A stretch of DNA of 64,000 nucleotides from CADEDH01 sp050330635 (GTDB lineage Bacteria; Actinomycetota; Acidimicrobiia; Acidimicrobiales; SZUA-35), in contig JBHJNQ010000014.1 in assembly GCA_050330635.1 (NCBI GenBank), positions 10,357-74,356 of the forward strand. Direction: 5' to 3'. A model generated the notes under the pieces. That model did no database searches. It was given only the letters and a program-made list of their open reading frames with translations, and had not been told where the DNA came from. Below, piece after piece: positions 35,241-45,237 of this stretch (positions are counted from its first letter, which is position 1; every line of letters begins with the position of its first letter). Both the position numbers and the translations under genes were made by a program.

Positions 35241-36445
35241 CCGGCAACGGCGGCATCCCGAGCGATCCGGCGTCGCTCGAAACCTCCCGGTGGCCGGCAT
35301 GCGATCTGGAGCGGGCCGACTCGCGGCTCCGGTTGGTGCGCGACATCGTGGCCCTGGCCAACACCGGTGGTGGTCGGATCGTGATCGGTGTGGGACCCGA
35401 CGGCGAAGAGCTGGGGGTGGCGGCGGCCTCGACGGAGGCCTTCGACGCCGGCTTCCTCTCGGAGCTGGTGGCCATGTTCACCGCCCCCGACCGGGTCGAC
35501 GTCGACGTCCGCACCGTCGACGTCGGTGGTGGACGGGCCGTGCTCACCGTCGAGATCCCGGCCGCCCCGGAACCTCCGCTGGTGTTGAGCGAGGCGGGGA
35601 TCTACGAGAACGACGACGGGACCGCCACCGTGGTGTTCGAAGCGCACGCCGTCGTGGTCCGACGCCGGGGCGGGGTGGGACCGGCCCATCGCGATGACTA
35701 TCGACGGTGGCGGGATGAGGCCCGGGCGTTGTTGCGGCGGGAGCTGCAGGAGCGGCTGGCCATGGTCATCGACGCCGCCGAGGGCGCGACCGTACGGGTC
35801 ATCGGCCCCGACGAGGTCCGTGACGAGCCGAACTTCTTCCTCTCCCGTTCCGCCGATGTGTTCCGCCGGCAGCCCGAGCGACTGCTGGCGGCGGATGACC
35901 TGGGTCATCTGTGGCTCCACCGGCACGCCCTCACCTTCGACGCCACGTCCCGGGAGCTGGTGATCCAGAGCGCCCTCCGCCGTCGGGCCACCGTGTACCT
36001 GTGGCTGTCCTTCCTGCAGCCGAGCGCCCACGAGATCAGGGGATTCCTGTTCCGGGCTCTCGAGATGCGCGATCGTGACAAGTCCGACGCCGCCCGCTCG
36101 GTGCTGTTCGTGGCGGCGCTGATGCTCGACGAGGACGACTACGACCGGCTGGTGGAGCGGCTGGCCGAATCGTCGTACGCCCACATGCGGGAGGCGGCGA
36201 CCCAGCTCCCGACGATGGCAGCGGCCCGCAGCCAGCTCGACTCGGTCGAGGCCACACCGGTCGACGGGGTCCAGCTCCGCATCGATCCCATGGAATCCCA
36301 GCTCGTCGACACCGCCGACCGGCTCCTGCGTCGCAACCGCGGTCGGCCCCCCAGACGGCTCGGGCCCATCGGCCTCGAGCTGTTCCGGCTGCAACTCGAC
36401 CGGTCGGCCGACGACGGGCGACCCCGGCCACCGATCGAGCGCTGA
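35237..36445 (+). CDS. AlbA_2/Schlafen-like putative DNA-binding protein
   Basis: This 402-residue protein has an N-terminal module typical of the AlbA_2 family: LVRDIVALANTGGGRIVIGVGPDGEELG with VDVGGGRAVLTVEIPAAPEPP. The rest is mostly helical (ELQERLAMVIDAAEGA; AHEIRGFLFRALEMRD) with no family recognised. It may be a nucleic-acid-binding regulator. The ATG overlaps the stop of the damaged LLM gene, so its translation may now depend on re-initiation within a broken message. The C-terminus is Arg-rich. Confidence 0.75.
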   Translation: MTGNGGIPSDPASLETSRWPACDLERADSRLRLVRDIVALANTGGGRIVIGVGPDGEELGVAAASTEAFDAGFLSELVAMFTAPDRVDVDVRTVDVGGGRAVLTVEIPAAPEPPLVLSEAGIYENDDGTATVVFEAHAVVVRRRGGVGPAHRDDYRRWRDEARALLRRELQERLAMVIDAAEGATVRVIGPDEVRDEPNFFLSRSADVFRRQPERLLAADDLGHLWLHRHALTFDATSRELVIQSALRRRATVYLWLSFLQPSAHEIRGFLFRALEMRDRDKSDAARSVLFVAALMLDEDDYDRLVERLAESSYAHMREAATQLPTMAAARSQLDSVEATPVDGVQLRIDPMESQLVDTADRLLRRNRGRPPRRLGPIGLELFRLQLDRSADDGRPRPPIER

Positions 36446-36870
36446 GGCCGGTTCACCACCCGATCGGCGGGCGGAGCGGCAGGCACCGCGCCGGGACCCG
36501 TGGCACCACTGGCCCCGCCCTCCGGTCGTTGCTAGTGTCACCGGAATCCCAGGGGCCACGCACGTCGGGGGACGGCGTGGGCGACAAGGGGGGACACCAC
36601 CGCCGCCGCCGCCGCCCTTCGGGCGCTACGAGGCCTCGAGCCCAACTCACCGCTCTCCCGCCGCAGGCCGTATCCGCCGTGCCCCGCCCTCTGGAACCTC
36701 TCACCCCGGGGGGCGGGGCCGGCGGGGCGACCGGGTGAACGCCTGGTGGTCTTCCGGTCTGTTTCCCCACCCGGAGGGTTCGCCGGTTTCGGTGTGGTTC
36801 GCCGTCCATGCCCGGGGAGGGTGATGCTCCGTTCCGGTCCCTCGCCCCGCCCGGTACTAGGGTCCGCGCC
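36446..36870. other. Intergenic region, no gene supported
   Basis: A short AT-richer patch, TTGCTAGTGTCACCGG near 36531, could belong to a promoter for the penicillin acylase gene. Frames here are Pro/Arg/Gly-rich. No RNA gene or repeat was recognised. Confidence 0.4.
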
Positions 36871-39096
36871 ATGTCAATAGTGCGTCCCGACGTCACCCTC
36901 GTCCGAGACCGGTGGGGCATCGGTCACGTCTCCGCCCCCGATTGCGCCGCTGCGTTCCGGGCCCAGGGCTGGGTGGCGGCAGCCGATCGTTTCTGGCAGA
37001 TGGAATGGGACCGGCTCCGGGCGCTCGGTCGATGGGCGGGCGTGGCCGGGGCGGCGGCGGTCGATGACGACCGCCTGCTCCGCCGCATCGACCTGGGATC
37101 GTGGTCGCGCCGTCACTGGGACGCCCTCGACCCCGACACCCGGGCCATGACCGAGGCGTACGCCGAGGGGGTGAACGCCTGGCTCGACGACCCCGCGACG
37201 ACTCGCCCCGCCGAGCTCACCCTCCATCCCGGGCCGGTCGAACGGTGGGAGCCGTGGCACTGCGTCGCCGTCTACAAGATCCGGCATCTCTTCATGGGCA
37301 CCTTTCACCGGAAGCTGTGGCGGGGCCTGGTGACGGTGGCGGCCGGGCCCGTGGTGGCCCGGGCCATGGTGACCGACCCGGGGTCACCCATCATGGTCGG
37401 CCGGCCCCCGGGGCCCGACCCGCTGGTCGACGCCGCCGCCCTGCTGGCCGAGGCGGCGGGCCGCCTCGGCTTCCTGACCGAGCTGGAGGGGGGTTCGAAC
37501 TCGTGGGCCGTGCACGGTTCACGCACCGCGACGGGCCGCCCGCTCCTGGCCGGCGACCCCCACCGGGCCATCGAGTTCCCCAACGTCTATCACCAGATCC
37601 ACCTTCGCTGCCCCGACTTCGACGCGATCGGCCTCGGGTTCCCCGGGGTGCCCGGACTGCCCCACTTCGGACACAACGAGCGGGTGGCCTGGTGCATCAC
37701 CCACGGCATGGCCGACGACACCGACGTGTTCGTCGAGCCGGCCGACGCCGTGACCTGGGATCGGTCCGAGTCGATCGAGGTGGCCGGTTCGGGCCCGGTG
37801 GTCGTGCCCTGCGGCACCACCGCTCGGGGCCCCGTGATCGCCGGCCGACCGGGAGAGGAGCGCTGCCTGAGCATGGCCTGGACCGGTTTCCTGCCCGACA
37901 CCACGTTCGACTGCCTCCTACCGATGCTGTCGGCGGTGTCGGTCGACGAGCTGGAGGACGCCGTCGACCGGTGGGTCCTACCCGTCAACAGTCTCCTCAC
38001 CGCCGACGTCGACGGTGACATCTCGTTCCGGCTCCGCGGCCGTGTCGTGGAACGACCGGCCGCCAACCGCTGGACCCCGGTCCCCGGTGACGACGGCCAC
38101 GGGTGGGACGGTCAGCCGGTCGTCGACCCGGGCCGGAGCCACCGCTGGCGTAACCCCGAACGGGGGTACCTGGTCACCGCCAACAACCACATCGGCGACG
38201 GACCGCCCTACGTCTCGCTCGACTTCGCCGGTCCGGCCCGCCACGATCGCATCGCGGAACTGCTCGACGGCCTGGAAGCGGCGACCGTCGACGACATGGC
38301 CACCATCCACGCCGACACCGTGTCGCTGGTGGCCGCCGCCCTGGTCCCCATCCTGACCGGGGCCCGCCCCGTCACCGACGTCGGTCATCGCGCCCTCGCC
38401 ACCCTCGCCGGCTGGGATCGGCGCCTCGACGGCGACTCGCCCGGGGCCACGATCTACGCCGGCCTGCGCCGCCGGTGGTGCGAGACGGTGGCCGACGCCC
38501 TCGGGGTCGGCGACATCGCAGTCGGGGCCACCGGCCTGCCGTCGACCCCTTCGGCCTCGCGCATGCTGTTCGACGGCACGATCACCCTGCTCCGCACGGG
38601 GTCCTGGCGGCTGGTGCCCGGCCTCGACGACGAGAACGATCTCGGGCACCTCCTCGGGCGGCTGGCCGACGAGGTGGCGGCCGAGCTGACCGCCGACCTG
38701 GGGGCCGACATCGACGGGTGGCGCTGGGATCGGCGCCACGTCATGGTGTCGCCTCACCCGTTGGCCGCAGCCCGACCGGAGGCGACTCACCTCCACCCAC
38801 CCGTCGACGGCGCGGGCGGCGATGGTGACACCGTGCGGTGTGGGACGGTCCACCCGGCGACCGGCGACCGGATGGCGGCGTCGTCGGTGGCCCGCTACGC
38901 CTTCGACCTGGCCGACTGGGACCGGTCGGGGTGGGTCGTGCCCCACGGGGTCAGCGGGGTGCGGGGCAGCGGCCACGACCTCGACCAGCGGGCCGCCTGG
39001 CTCGCCTGTGAGCTGCTGCCCATGGCCTACAGCCCGGCCGCGGTGGCCGCCGTCGCCGCCTCGAGCGAGACCCTGCCACTCGGCCCCGGACACTGA
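36871..39096 (+). CDS. Penicillin acylase family N-terminal nucleophile hydrolase
   Basis: This 741-residue precursor belongs to the acylase family that self-cleaves to expose a serine. The new N-terminus is Ser209 in LEGGSNSWAVHGSRT, followed by GRPLLAGDPHRAIEFPNVYHQIHL. The alpha part begins RDRWGIGHVSA and includes FRAQGWVAAADRFWQMEWDRL. It lacks a signal peptide, so it acts in the cytoplasm, unlike classical penicillin G acylases. Substrates may be acyl-homoserine lactones, lipoamides or amides. The start at 36871 is chosen because homology begins there. Confidence 0.93.
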   Translation: MSIVRPDVTLVRDRWGIGHVSAPDCAAAFRAQGWVAAADRFWQMEWDRLRALGRWAGVAGAAAVDDDRLLRRIDLGSWSRRHWDALDPDTRAMTEAYAEGVNAWLDDPATTRPAELTLHPGPVERWEPWHCVAVYKIRHLFMGTFHRKLWRGLVTVAAGPVVARAMVTDPGSPIMVGRPPGPDPLVDAAALLAEAAGRLGFLTELEGGSNSWAVHGSRTATGRPLLAGDPHRAIEFPNVYHQIHLRCPDFDAIGLGFPGVPGLPHFGHNERVAWCITHGMADDTDVFVEPADAVTWDRSESIEVAGSGPVVVPCGTTARGPVIAGRPGEERCLSMAWTGFLPDTTFDCLLPMLSAVSVDELEDAVDRWVLPVNSLLTADVDGDISFRLRGRVVERPAANRWTPVPGDDGHGWDGQPVVDPGRSHRWRNPERGYLVTANNHIGDGPPYVSLDFAGPARHDRIAELLDGLEAATVDDMATIHADTVSLVAAALVPILTGARPVTDVGHRALATLAGWDRRLDGDSPGATIYAGLRRRWCETVADALGVGDIAVGATGLPSTPSASRMLFDGTITLLRTGSWRLVPGLDDENDLGHLLGRLADEVAAELTADLGADIDGWRWDRRHVMVSPHPLAAARPEATHLHPPVDGAGGDGDTVRCGTVHPATGDRMAASSVARYAFDLADWDRSGWVVPHGVSGVRGSGHDLDQRAAWLACELLPMAYSPAAVAAVAASSETLPLGPGH

Positions 39097-39168
39097 CCCC
39101 GCCGGTCGGACCTGCGCCGGTCCCGGCCCCCGACCGGGGGCTACAGCCCATGCAGGGCCGGCGGCCGG

Positions 39169-39316
39169 ATGGTCGACGCCGGCTACCGGGGCATGACCCT
39201 CGACCAGCTGCTGGTGGGCGGACCCGACGAAGTGGGGTCGGCGTTGACGGAGCTGGCCGCCGCCGGCTTCGAGACTTGATCATCCGCTGCATGAGCGCCG
39301 ACCAGGACGAGGCCGC
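39169..39316 (+). pseudogene. C-terminal remnant of an LLM-class oxidoreductase
   Basis: GYRGMTLDQLLVGGPDEVGSALTELAAAGFET is followed by TGA; shifting frame gives LIIRCMSADQDEAA. Together they match the ending of LLM flavin-dependent oxidoreductases (GGPDEV, then GF-D-IIRCMSADQ-EA). The rest of the gene is absent and the remnant has one frameshift near 39275. It abuts the monooxygenase gene on the opposite strand. Confidence 0.7.
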
Positions 39317-39337
39317 GGACACGTCAACCGGGGGCCG

Positions 39338-41263
39338 TCAACCGACGGGCACCCGTTGCCGCTCGACCACGTACTCGTCGAGGTCGGCCTGGCGGGTCAT
39401 GTCGAAGAAGTCGACGTTGCGGTAGGGCGAGTTGACGACGATCCGACCCCGGTCGTTGCGGTAGTACGACGTCATGCCCGGATGGGTCCACACCATGTGT
39501 TCGTGGGCGGCGTCGACGGCGTCGTTGTAGGCGTCGTGGACGTCCTGGCGGATCTCCACCGCTCCCAGACCGTTGGCACCCGTTTTGGCGATGAGGTCCA
39601 TGATGTAGTTCACCTGCATCTCGACCACGAAGATCAGGCTGCCGCCGTGACCGGGCTGGAGGTTTGGCCCGTACAGGGTGAAGAAGTTGGGGAAGCCGGG
39701 CACGGCCGTACCGAGGTAGGCCTTGGCGTTGTCGTCCTCCCAGGCCTCCCGCAGGGTCCGCCCACCGCGGCCGACGGCATCGAAGGTGGTGATGAAACGG
39801 AGCACGTCGAAGCCGGTTGCCAACACCAGTACCTCGGCGTCGTAGGACGACCCGTCGGCGGTGACGATGCGGTCGGACTCGATGCGGGCCACCCGATCGT
39901 CGACCAGCTCGACGTTGGGGTTGCGGAGCATCCGGTACCACCCGTTGTCCATCAGCATCCGCTTGCCGAACGGGGGGTAGGTGGGCAACACCTTGTCGAG
40001 GAGGTCGATCCGCTCGCCCAGCTCCTCCTTCACGTAGTTGGTGAAGTAGGCCCGGTGGGCGTCGTTCTGGGCGTTGAGCGATCGCTCGGGGTGCTCCCAC
40101 GTCGGGTCCTTCTGGAGGGCGCCGTGGAGCCGGTCGTTGAAGGTCCACCCGAGCCGGACCCGGTACCAGGCCTGATAGATCGGGACCTCACGGAGCAGGA
40201 ACCGGAGGGGGTCGGGTACGAGCCGGCGGAACTGCTCGAACGGCGCGGCCCAGTGGTTGGACCGCTGGAAAATCGTCAGTTGCCCTACGTCGTGCTGGAT
40301 CTCGGGCGCCGTCTGCATGCAGCTCGCCCCGTTGCCGATGATCGCCACCTTCTTGCCGGTGAGGTCGAGGTCGTCGGGCCAGCGGGAGGTGTGGAAGGCG
40401 GGCCCGGCGAAGCTGTCGAGGCCCTCGATGTCGGGCAGGACGGCGGGGTTGAAGATCCCGGTGGCGCTGATCACCACGTTGGCCTCGACCTCGGTTGTCG
40501 TTCCGTCGGCCCCTACCAGGGTCGCGACCCAGAGCTGTCGATCCTCGTCGTAGACCGTCCGCTCGACCCGGGTCTCGAATCGGATGTGGTCCCGCAGCGA
40601 GAACCGTTCGGTAACCGACTCCAGGTAGTCCCAGAGCTCGTCGCGCAGAGCGAAGAACTTCGTCCAGTCGTGCTGGGCGAACGAGAACGAGTAGAGGTGG
40701 TTGGGCGTGTCGACGCCGGCTCCCGGGTACCGGTTCTCCAGCCACACCCCCCCCACCGTGTGGTGCTTCTCCACGACCGTGAACGGCACCCCGGCGGCCT
40801 GCAGGTTGACCGCGGCGCAGATGCCCGACACCCCGGCCCCGATGACGAGCACGTTGAAGCCGTCCGGTACGTCGATCGTCTCGCGGTGCACCGGGCGGTG
40901 CCCGAGCTGGGCCGCGGTGAAGTCGCCGTACTCGGGTGGTACCCGCTCGCCCATGGCGCAGCTCAACATGTCGACCAGCAGGTCCGGCGACGGTTCCGGG
41001 ATGGCGACCGGACGCCCCGCCCGCCACGCCATGATCGCTTCGAGGGCGGCCTCCCTGACCTCGACCTGGGCCCGCTCGTCGAGACCGCCGCTGTCGTTGT
41101 CACCCATGCCCTGGCCCCGCACGGGCCGGTAGGGCTCGTCCATCCAGTGCATCTCCCCGGTGAGCTGGACGAGCGTCATGAGCAGTGTCGGGATGTTGGC
41201 GACCGCGACGGCGTCAGCGAAGAGCTGCTCGTCATCCTGGCGGTGGGCTACGTCATTCTCCAT
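39338..41263 (-). CDS. Flavin-containing Baeyer-Villiger-type monooxygenase
   Basis: This 641-residue enzyme has an N-terminal FAD fold (VLVIGAGVSGICAAVNLQ), the NADPH fold (VAIIGNGASCMQ) and between them the Baeyer-Villiger fingerprint FAGPAFHTSRWPDD. It would insert oxygen into a ketone, such as a cyclic or steroid ketone, to give an ester or lactone. An extra 140-residue N-terminal part precedes the FAD fold, as in the larger cyclohexanone-type group. The ATG at 41263 gives MENDVAH. No esterase sits next to it. Confidence 0.93.
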   Translation of the reverse strand: MENDVAHRQDDEQLFADAVAVANIPTLLMTLVQLTGEMHWMDEPYRPVRGQGMGDNDSGGLDERAQVEVREAALEAIMAWRAGRPVAIPEPSPDLLVDMLSCAMGERVPPEYGDFTAAQLGHRPVHRETIDVPDGFNVLVIGAGVSGICAAVNLQAAGVPFTVVEKHHTVGGVWLENRYPGAGVDTPNHLYSFSFAQHDWTKFFALRDELWDYLESVTERFSLRDHIRFETRVERTVYDEDRQLWVATLVGADGTTTEVEANVVISATGIFNPAVLPDIEGLDSFAGPAFHTSRWPDDLDLTGKKVAIIGNGASCMQTAPEIQHDVGQLTIFQRSNHWAAPFEQFRRLVPDPLRFLLREVPIYQAWYRVRLGWTFNDRLHGALQKDPTWEHPERSLNAQNDAHRAYFTNYVKEELGERIDLLDKVLPTYPPFGKRMLMDNGWYRMLRNPNVELVDDRVARIESDRIVTADGSSYDAEVLVLATGFDVLRFITTFDAVGRGGRTLREAWEDDNAKAYLGTAVPGFPNFFTLYGPNLQPGHGGSLIFVVEMQVNYIMDLIAKTGANGLGAVEIRQDVHDAYNDAVDAAHEHMVWTHPGMTSYYRNDRGRIVVNSPYRNVDFFDMTRQADLDEYVVERQRVPVG

Positions 41264-41367
41264 CGGAGAAGTGTAGATCCGGGGCCCCGGTCGCTTCGAC
41301 TCCGGACCGGCCGGCCGCCCCGGTTGACGGCCCGGTCGATAGGGCCGGTCGGTCGGTGGGGGACCGC

Positions 41368-41583
41368 TCAGACGTTGAGCGTGACGAGCAGATCGCCCTC
41401 GTTGACCCGGTCCTCGGGCCCCACGTGGACCTCGGCCACGGTGCCGGCCGAGGTGGCCACCACCGGGATCTCCATCTTCATCGACTCGAGGATGATCAGC
41501 TCGTGATTCTCGTCGACCAGCTGGCCGGCCTCGACCTCGACCTTCCACACCGTGGCCGCGATTTCGGCACGAATCTCCACCAT
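41368..41583 (-). CDS. Biotin/lipoyl attachment carrier protein
   Basis: This 71-residue carrier is a minimal biotinyl domain. The modification site is Lys36 in LESMKMEIPV and the fold ends GDLLVTLNV. It likely serves an acyl-CoA carboxylase as a free-standing biotin carrier, a common actinobacterial arrangement. The start at 41583 has GGGAAGG eight bases upstream; longer versions lack support. No carboxylase subunits are in the window. Confidence 0.93.
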   Translation of the reverse strand: MVEIRAEIAATVWKVEVEAGQLVDENHELIILESMKMEIPVVATSAGTVAEVHVGPEDRVNEGDLLVTLNV

Positions 41584-41814
41584 CCCCATTCCCTTCCCGA
41601 ACGGCGCCGGGCGCCGAACGATTCGTCGGTGGCGAACCATAGTCGACCGTTCGACGAGGGCCGCAAGCTCGGGCCCCGGTGCGCCCCCCCGTCGACGGGC
41701 GGCCCACCGATGGGATGGTCATGCGCCAACCGGCCGCACCGCGCTGACGTCTGGGGGATGTCCTGCGCCGTCGTGCAGCTCGTGGCCCCGTCGAGTGGGA
41801 TCTAGCATGCGGCG

Positions 41815-42418
41815 ATGGGGGACATCGTCTACGAGACCGACGGCCGGCTGGCCCGCATCACGTTGAACCGGGCCGAGTACCGCAACGCACAGTCGCGCCG
41901 CCTGCTCGAGGAGCTCGACGGCGCCTTCGACGAGGCGGTGGCCGATCACGAGGTCCGCGTCGTCATCCTCCGGGCCGAGGGCGACCATGGACCTGGTCGT
42001 GGCCGCCGACGACGCCCGATTCCTTCCCGCCCACTTCCAGTATTTCTCGGTCCCGTGGGACCTCGGACCCCGTCGGACCAAGGAGCTGCTGTGGACCGCC
42101 GAGTTCCTCGACGCCGAGACGGCGGCCGACGCCGGCCTGGTCAGCCATGTCGTGCCCCGGGCCGAGCTCGACGACTTCACCACCGGCCTCGCAACGACCA
42201 TCGCCCGCCAGGACCCGTTCGTGGCGTCGATGATCAAGCGGTCGGTCAACGAGATGCAGGACCACATGGGGTTCCGCACCGCGATCACGGCCGCCCACGC
42301 CACCTACCTCCAGATCCAGGCCGCAGGTAAGGTCGTGCCCCGGGGGGAGGAGGGCACGGTCCGTCGATTACCGGCGGTGGAGCGCTCCCTGCGAGATCGA
42401 GACGACGAGAGAGGTTGA
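41815..42418 (+). pseudogene. Enoyl-CoA hydratase broken by an internal deletion
   Basis: The N-terminal 58 residues (IVYETDGRLARITLNRAEYR to VVILRAEGDH) and the C-terminal part starting MDLVVAADDARFLPAHFQYF are both well preserved but lie in different frames. About 60 residues containing the oxyanion-hole loops (the HFSAGHD and GGWM-type segments) are missing at the join near 41987. No active enzyme can result. An intact relative lies 600 bases downstream. Confidence 0.85.
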
Positions 42419-42422
42419 GCCG

Positions 42423-43016
42423 ATGGGCCGACTGAACGCCCGCACCAGGGCAGACATGACCGAGAAGCAGCGCGAGCTGTACGACCAGATGGCCGAGGGG
42501 CGGCCGACGGTGGCCGACGGTCACCTCGGGGGCCCGTTCGACGGCTGGAACCTGAGCCCCTCGATCGGGCGCCGCACGTGGCAGCTGGGCGGCGCCATCC
42601 GCTTCAAGCCGACGATCGAGCGGCGCTACGTCGAGCTCGCCATCCTCATGACGGGGCAGCGGTGGCGGGCCCAGTACGAGTGGTACGCCCACGAGCCGAT
42701 GGCTCGCGACGCTGGCCTCCCCGAGGCCGTCATCGCGGCGGTGAAGGACGGCGCTGAGCCCGACTTCGGGGCCAGCGGCGACGAGGGCGGGGACGAGGCG
42801 GCGTGGCGCTTCTGCCGGGCCCTCCTCGACGACCGTGTGGTCGACGACGCCACCTACGGGGCGACGGTTGCCCGCTTCGGCGAACCGGGGGTCATGGACC
42901 TGATCAGCGCCTGTGGCTTCTACACCCTGGTGTCGATGACGCTGAACACGTTCGAGGTCGACCTTCCCGACGGGGTCGAGCCCCCGTTCGCCGACGGCCC
43001 GGGGACGCAGCGATGA
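42423..43016 (+). CDS. Carboxymuconolactone decarboxylase family protein
   Basis: This 197-residue helical protein shows the family core RYVELAILMTGQRWRAQYEWYAHEPMA and LISACGFYTLVSMTLNTFEV. It lacks the AhpD CxxC pair, so peroxidase chemistry is unlikely. The role is unknown. Its stop overlaps the next ATG (ATGA), linking it with the intact enoyl-CoA hydratase. Confidence 0.9.
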   Translation: MGRLNARTRADMTEKQRELYDQMAEGRPTVADGHLGGPFDGWNLSPSIGRRTWQLGGAIRFKPTIERRYVELAILMTGQRWRAQYEWYAHEPMARDAGLPEAVIAAVKDGAEPDFGASGDEGGDEAAWRFCRALLDDRVVDDATYGATVARFGEPGVMDLISACGFYTLVSMTLNTFEVDLPDGVEPPFADGPGTQR

Positions 43017-43792
43017 GCGGCGACGGACCGGTCCTGGTCGACGCCGCCGACGGGATCGCCACCATCACCCTCCACCGGCCCGAGGTTCGCAACGCCATCG
43101 ACGGGGCCCTCCGCACCGGCCTGGTCGACGCTGTCACCCGGCTCGACGCCGACCCCGACGTCGCCGTCATGATCCTCACCGGAACCGACCCGGCCTTCTG
43201 CGCCGGGCTCGACCTGCGAGAGCTGGGGAGCCGTCCCGCCGAGCTGATGACGCCCGACTCGGGCGGGAGCACCTCACCGTTCCCCGCCCGCACCACGCCC
43301 CTCATCGGTGCCATCAACGGCCCGGCCATAACCGGTGGGTTCGAGCTGGCTCTCAACTGCGACTTCCTCGTCGCCTCGGAACGGGCCGTGTTCGCCGACA
43401 CCCATGCCCGGGTCGGGGTGATGCCGGGGTGGGGGCTGTCGGTCCTGCTGGCCGACGCCGTCGGTGTCCGCCGGGCCCGGGAGATCTCGCTCACCGGCAA
43501 CTTCGTGACGGCGGCCGAGGCCCTGACGTGGGGTCTGGTCAACCGGGTGGTGGCCCACGACGAGCTGCTGCCGACGGTGCGACGCCTGGCCGCCGACATC
43601 GCCGGCAACGATCCCCGGGGGGTGACCCGCATGCTCGCCACCTACGCCGAGCAGGAGGCCACCGACCTGGCCGAGGGCTGGCGCATCGAGAGCGAGGGGG
43701 CCCGGGCCTTTCGGGCCGAGGTCACCTTCGAGGGAGCCGAGGTCGAGCGGCGGCGGGCCGCCATCATCGAGCGGGGCCGGAGCCAGCTCTAG
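43013..43792 (+). CDS. Enoyl-CoA hydratase/isomerase family protein
   Basis: This 259-residue crotonase has both oxyanion-hole loops, PAFCAGLDLREL and AINGPAITGGFELALNCDF, plus VGVMPGWGLSVLLADAVG. The catalytic acid is expected in the loop with PGWG, so dehydration or hydration of an acyl-CoA is plausible. The start is set by overlap with the upstream stop. It may cover the function of the damaged paralogue upstream. Confidence 0.93.
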   Translation: MSGDGPVLVDAADGIATITLHRPEVRNAIDGALRTGLVDAVTRLDADPDVAVMILTGTDPAFCAGLDLRELGSRPAELMTPDSGGSTSPFPARTTPLIGAINGPAITGGFELALNCDFLVASERAVFADTHARVGVMPGWGLSVLLADAVGVRRAREISLTGNFVTAAEALTWGLVNRVVAHDELLPTVRRLAADIAGNDPRGVTRMLATYAEQEATDLAEGWRIESEGARAFRAEVTFEGAEVERRRAAIIERGRSQL

Positions 43793-44032
43793 CGGGGCGG
43801 GGCATCGCCGTCACCGAGCCCCCGACTCCGGGCCGCACGACTCCGTGCCGCACGACACCGGGCCACACCAACACCGACACCGGCCGTCGGCTCCGATCGC
43901 GCTGCGGTCCGAGGTCGTGACGTCGGTGGTTGGCCGTCGGGCCGGACGGTGCTTGCCGTCGATCTCCCGCGGGCCCCGGCGGTTGGTCGTCGGGCCGGAC
44001 TGCGTCTGCGGACCCTGCTGTTCGGTAACTGG

Positions 44033-44895
44033 TCAGTACGCCCGTCGGGTGACGGGCACCGGGGGTGGGATCCGTCGTTCGACGGTGCCGTCGGGTCGGC
44101 ACAGGGTGAGCGAGCGGTCGGGGTGCATGGTGAGCCGCCAACCCCGGTCGTGGATGCGGTGGTGCCACTCCCACGACCGACGTCGGCGCCATGGCCGGAG
44201 CCACGGGCCGTGCCGCCCGCTCCGTCATCCCCGGCGGGGTGGTGGGCCCGACGGTCGCTGCCGTCTCCGGCCGTCCGGGTGGAGGCCGGGGTGGGCACGA
44301 TGCGCGTGGCCAGGTGGTGCAGGGCGGCCGCCGCCAGCTCGCCATCCAATGCCGCCAGCCGCTGACACTCGGAGTCGGTGAGCCGCTTGACTGCAGCGGC
44401 GAGGGAGTCGGCGTTCTCGGTGTTGGTCAGCCCGTCCTCGAGGTCTCGGCCCAGGATCGGGAATCGGTCGGCCAGCTCGGCCCGCTCGATCTTCCTCCTC
44501 GCCTCCCGTCGCGAGGTCCCCCCGCCCTGACGCACCCTGTCATCCACTCCCGACGAATCGGCTTCAGCCCCATCGGTTCCCGCCCCGCCGTCGCCGTCAC
44601 GACCGCGACCCCCGTCGCCGCCGTCAGGTCCACCACCACTACCCCCGCCATCATCGCCACCCCGCGCGCCTCCGCTATTCCCGCCGCTGCCCCCATCACG
44701 GGGCGGCCCGGCCTGGCGTCGTTTGACCTCGCGGATCACCCGGGTCTCGACCCCGTCGATCCGCCGTCGCCCCGCACCGCAGCACGCCAGCAGCTCCCGC
44801 AGCCGCTCGTCGCAGCACGACTCGAGGTCGATCGAGCCCATAACCCGCTGAAGCCCGCCCAGGTCGGCACTCCCGAAATCCGCCTTCGTCTCCAT
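44033..44895 (-). pseudogene. DUF222/HNH endonuclease family gene with internal deletion
   Basis: The N-terminal 200 residues begin METKADFGSADLGGLQRVMG, pass a Gly/Asp-rich low-complexity stretch and include RRKIERAELADRFP and RLAALDGELAAAALHHLATR, typical of DUF222 proteins. The HNH tail, HHRIHDRGWRLTMHPDRS then LTLCRPDGTV, ends at a stop at 44033 but is in another frame. The zinc-finger part of the HNH domain and much of DUF222 are missing. This family is repeated many times in actinobacterial genomes, so recombination between copies is a possible cause. Confidence 0.7.
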
Positions 44896-44925
44896 GTGAT
44901 CGACACTACGCACCTCTAGTGACAC

Positions 44926-45237
44926 TCAACCGCATCACTTAACTCTGGTGTCGAGTAGTGACCTGCGACCGCCCTCGCCGAGTTCGTCGATGCCTCCGGT
45001 GGGAGCTCGACCGTCGGGCCACGAGGAGCTGACCGAAGAATTCGGTGTTCTCCGGCGGCCGGGCGGCGTTGGCCGCCGCCGCCACCGTGGTGGCCGTGGG
45101 CGATCAGCCCTGGCCGTTTTAGCCGGTGGCCCGGGTACCCGACCTGCGGGCGGTGCGGCTCGTGGCCGACGTGGCCGGCGGGGGCGGAGCGCCGGTGCGG
45201 CTGGCCCTGACCGCCCCGGCATGAGCAGACTTCCGGG
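44926..45237. other. Stretch with fragmentary coding signal, no intact gene
   Basis: Short plus-strand pieces such as TALAEFVDASGG, FSGGRAALAAAATVVAVGD and RVPDLRAVRLVADVAGG have gene-like codon use but are separated by stops or frame changes. They may be the eroded end of a gene; I cannot name it. Confidence 0.4.

Noticed and set aside
39277..39279. Second possible selenocysteine TGA in the LLM remnant
   Set aside because: The downstream matching sequence is in a different frame, and the family has no redox cysteine there; it is a frameshifted fragment.
44595..44720. Gly/Asp-rich low-complexity stretch considered as a repeat array
   Set aside because: It is an imperfect Gly/Asp codon run inside the DUF222 N-terminal region, with no regular unit or spacer, so not CRISPR or a true tandem repeat.
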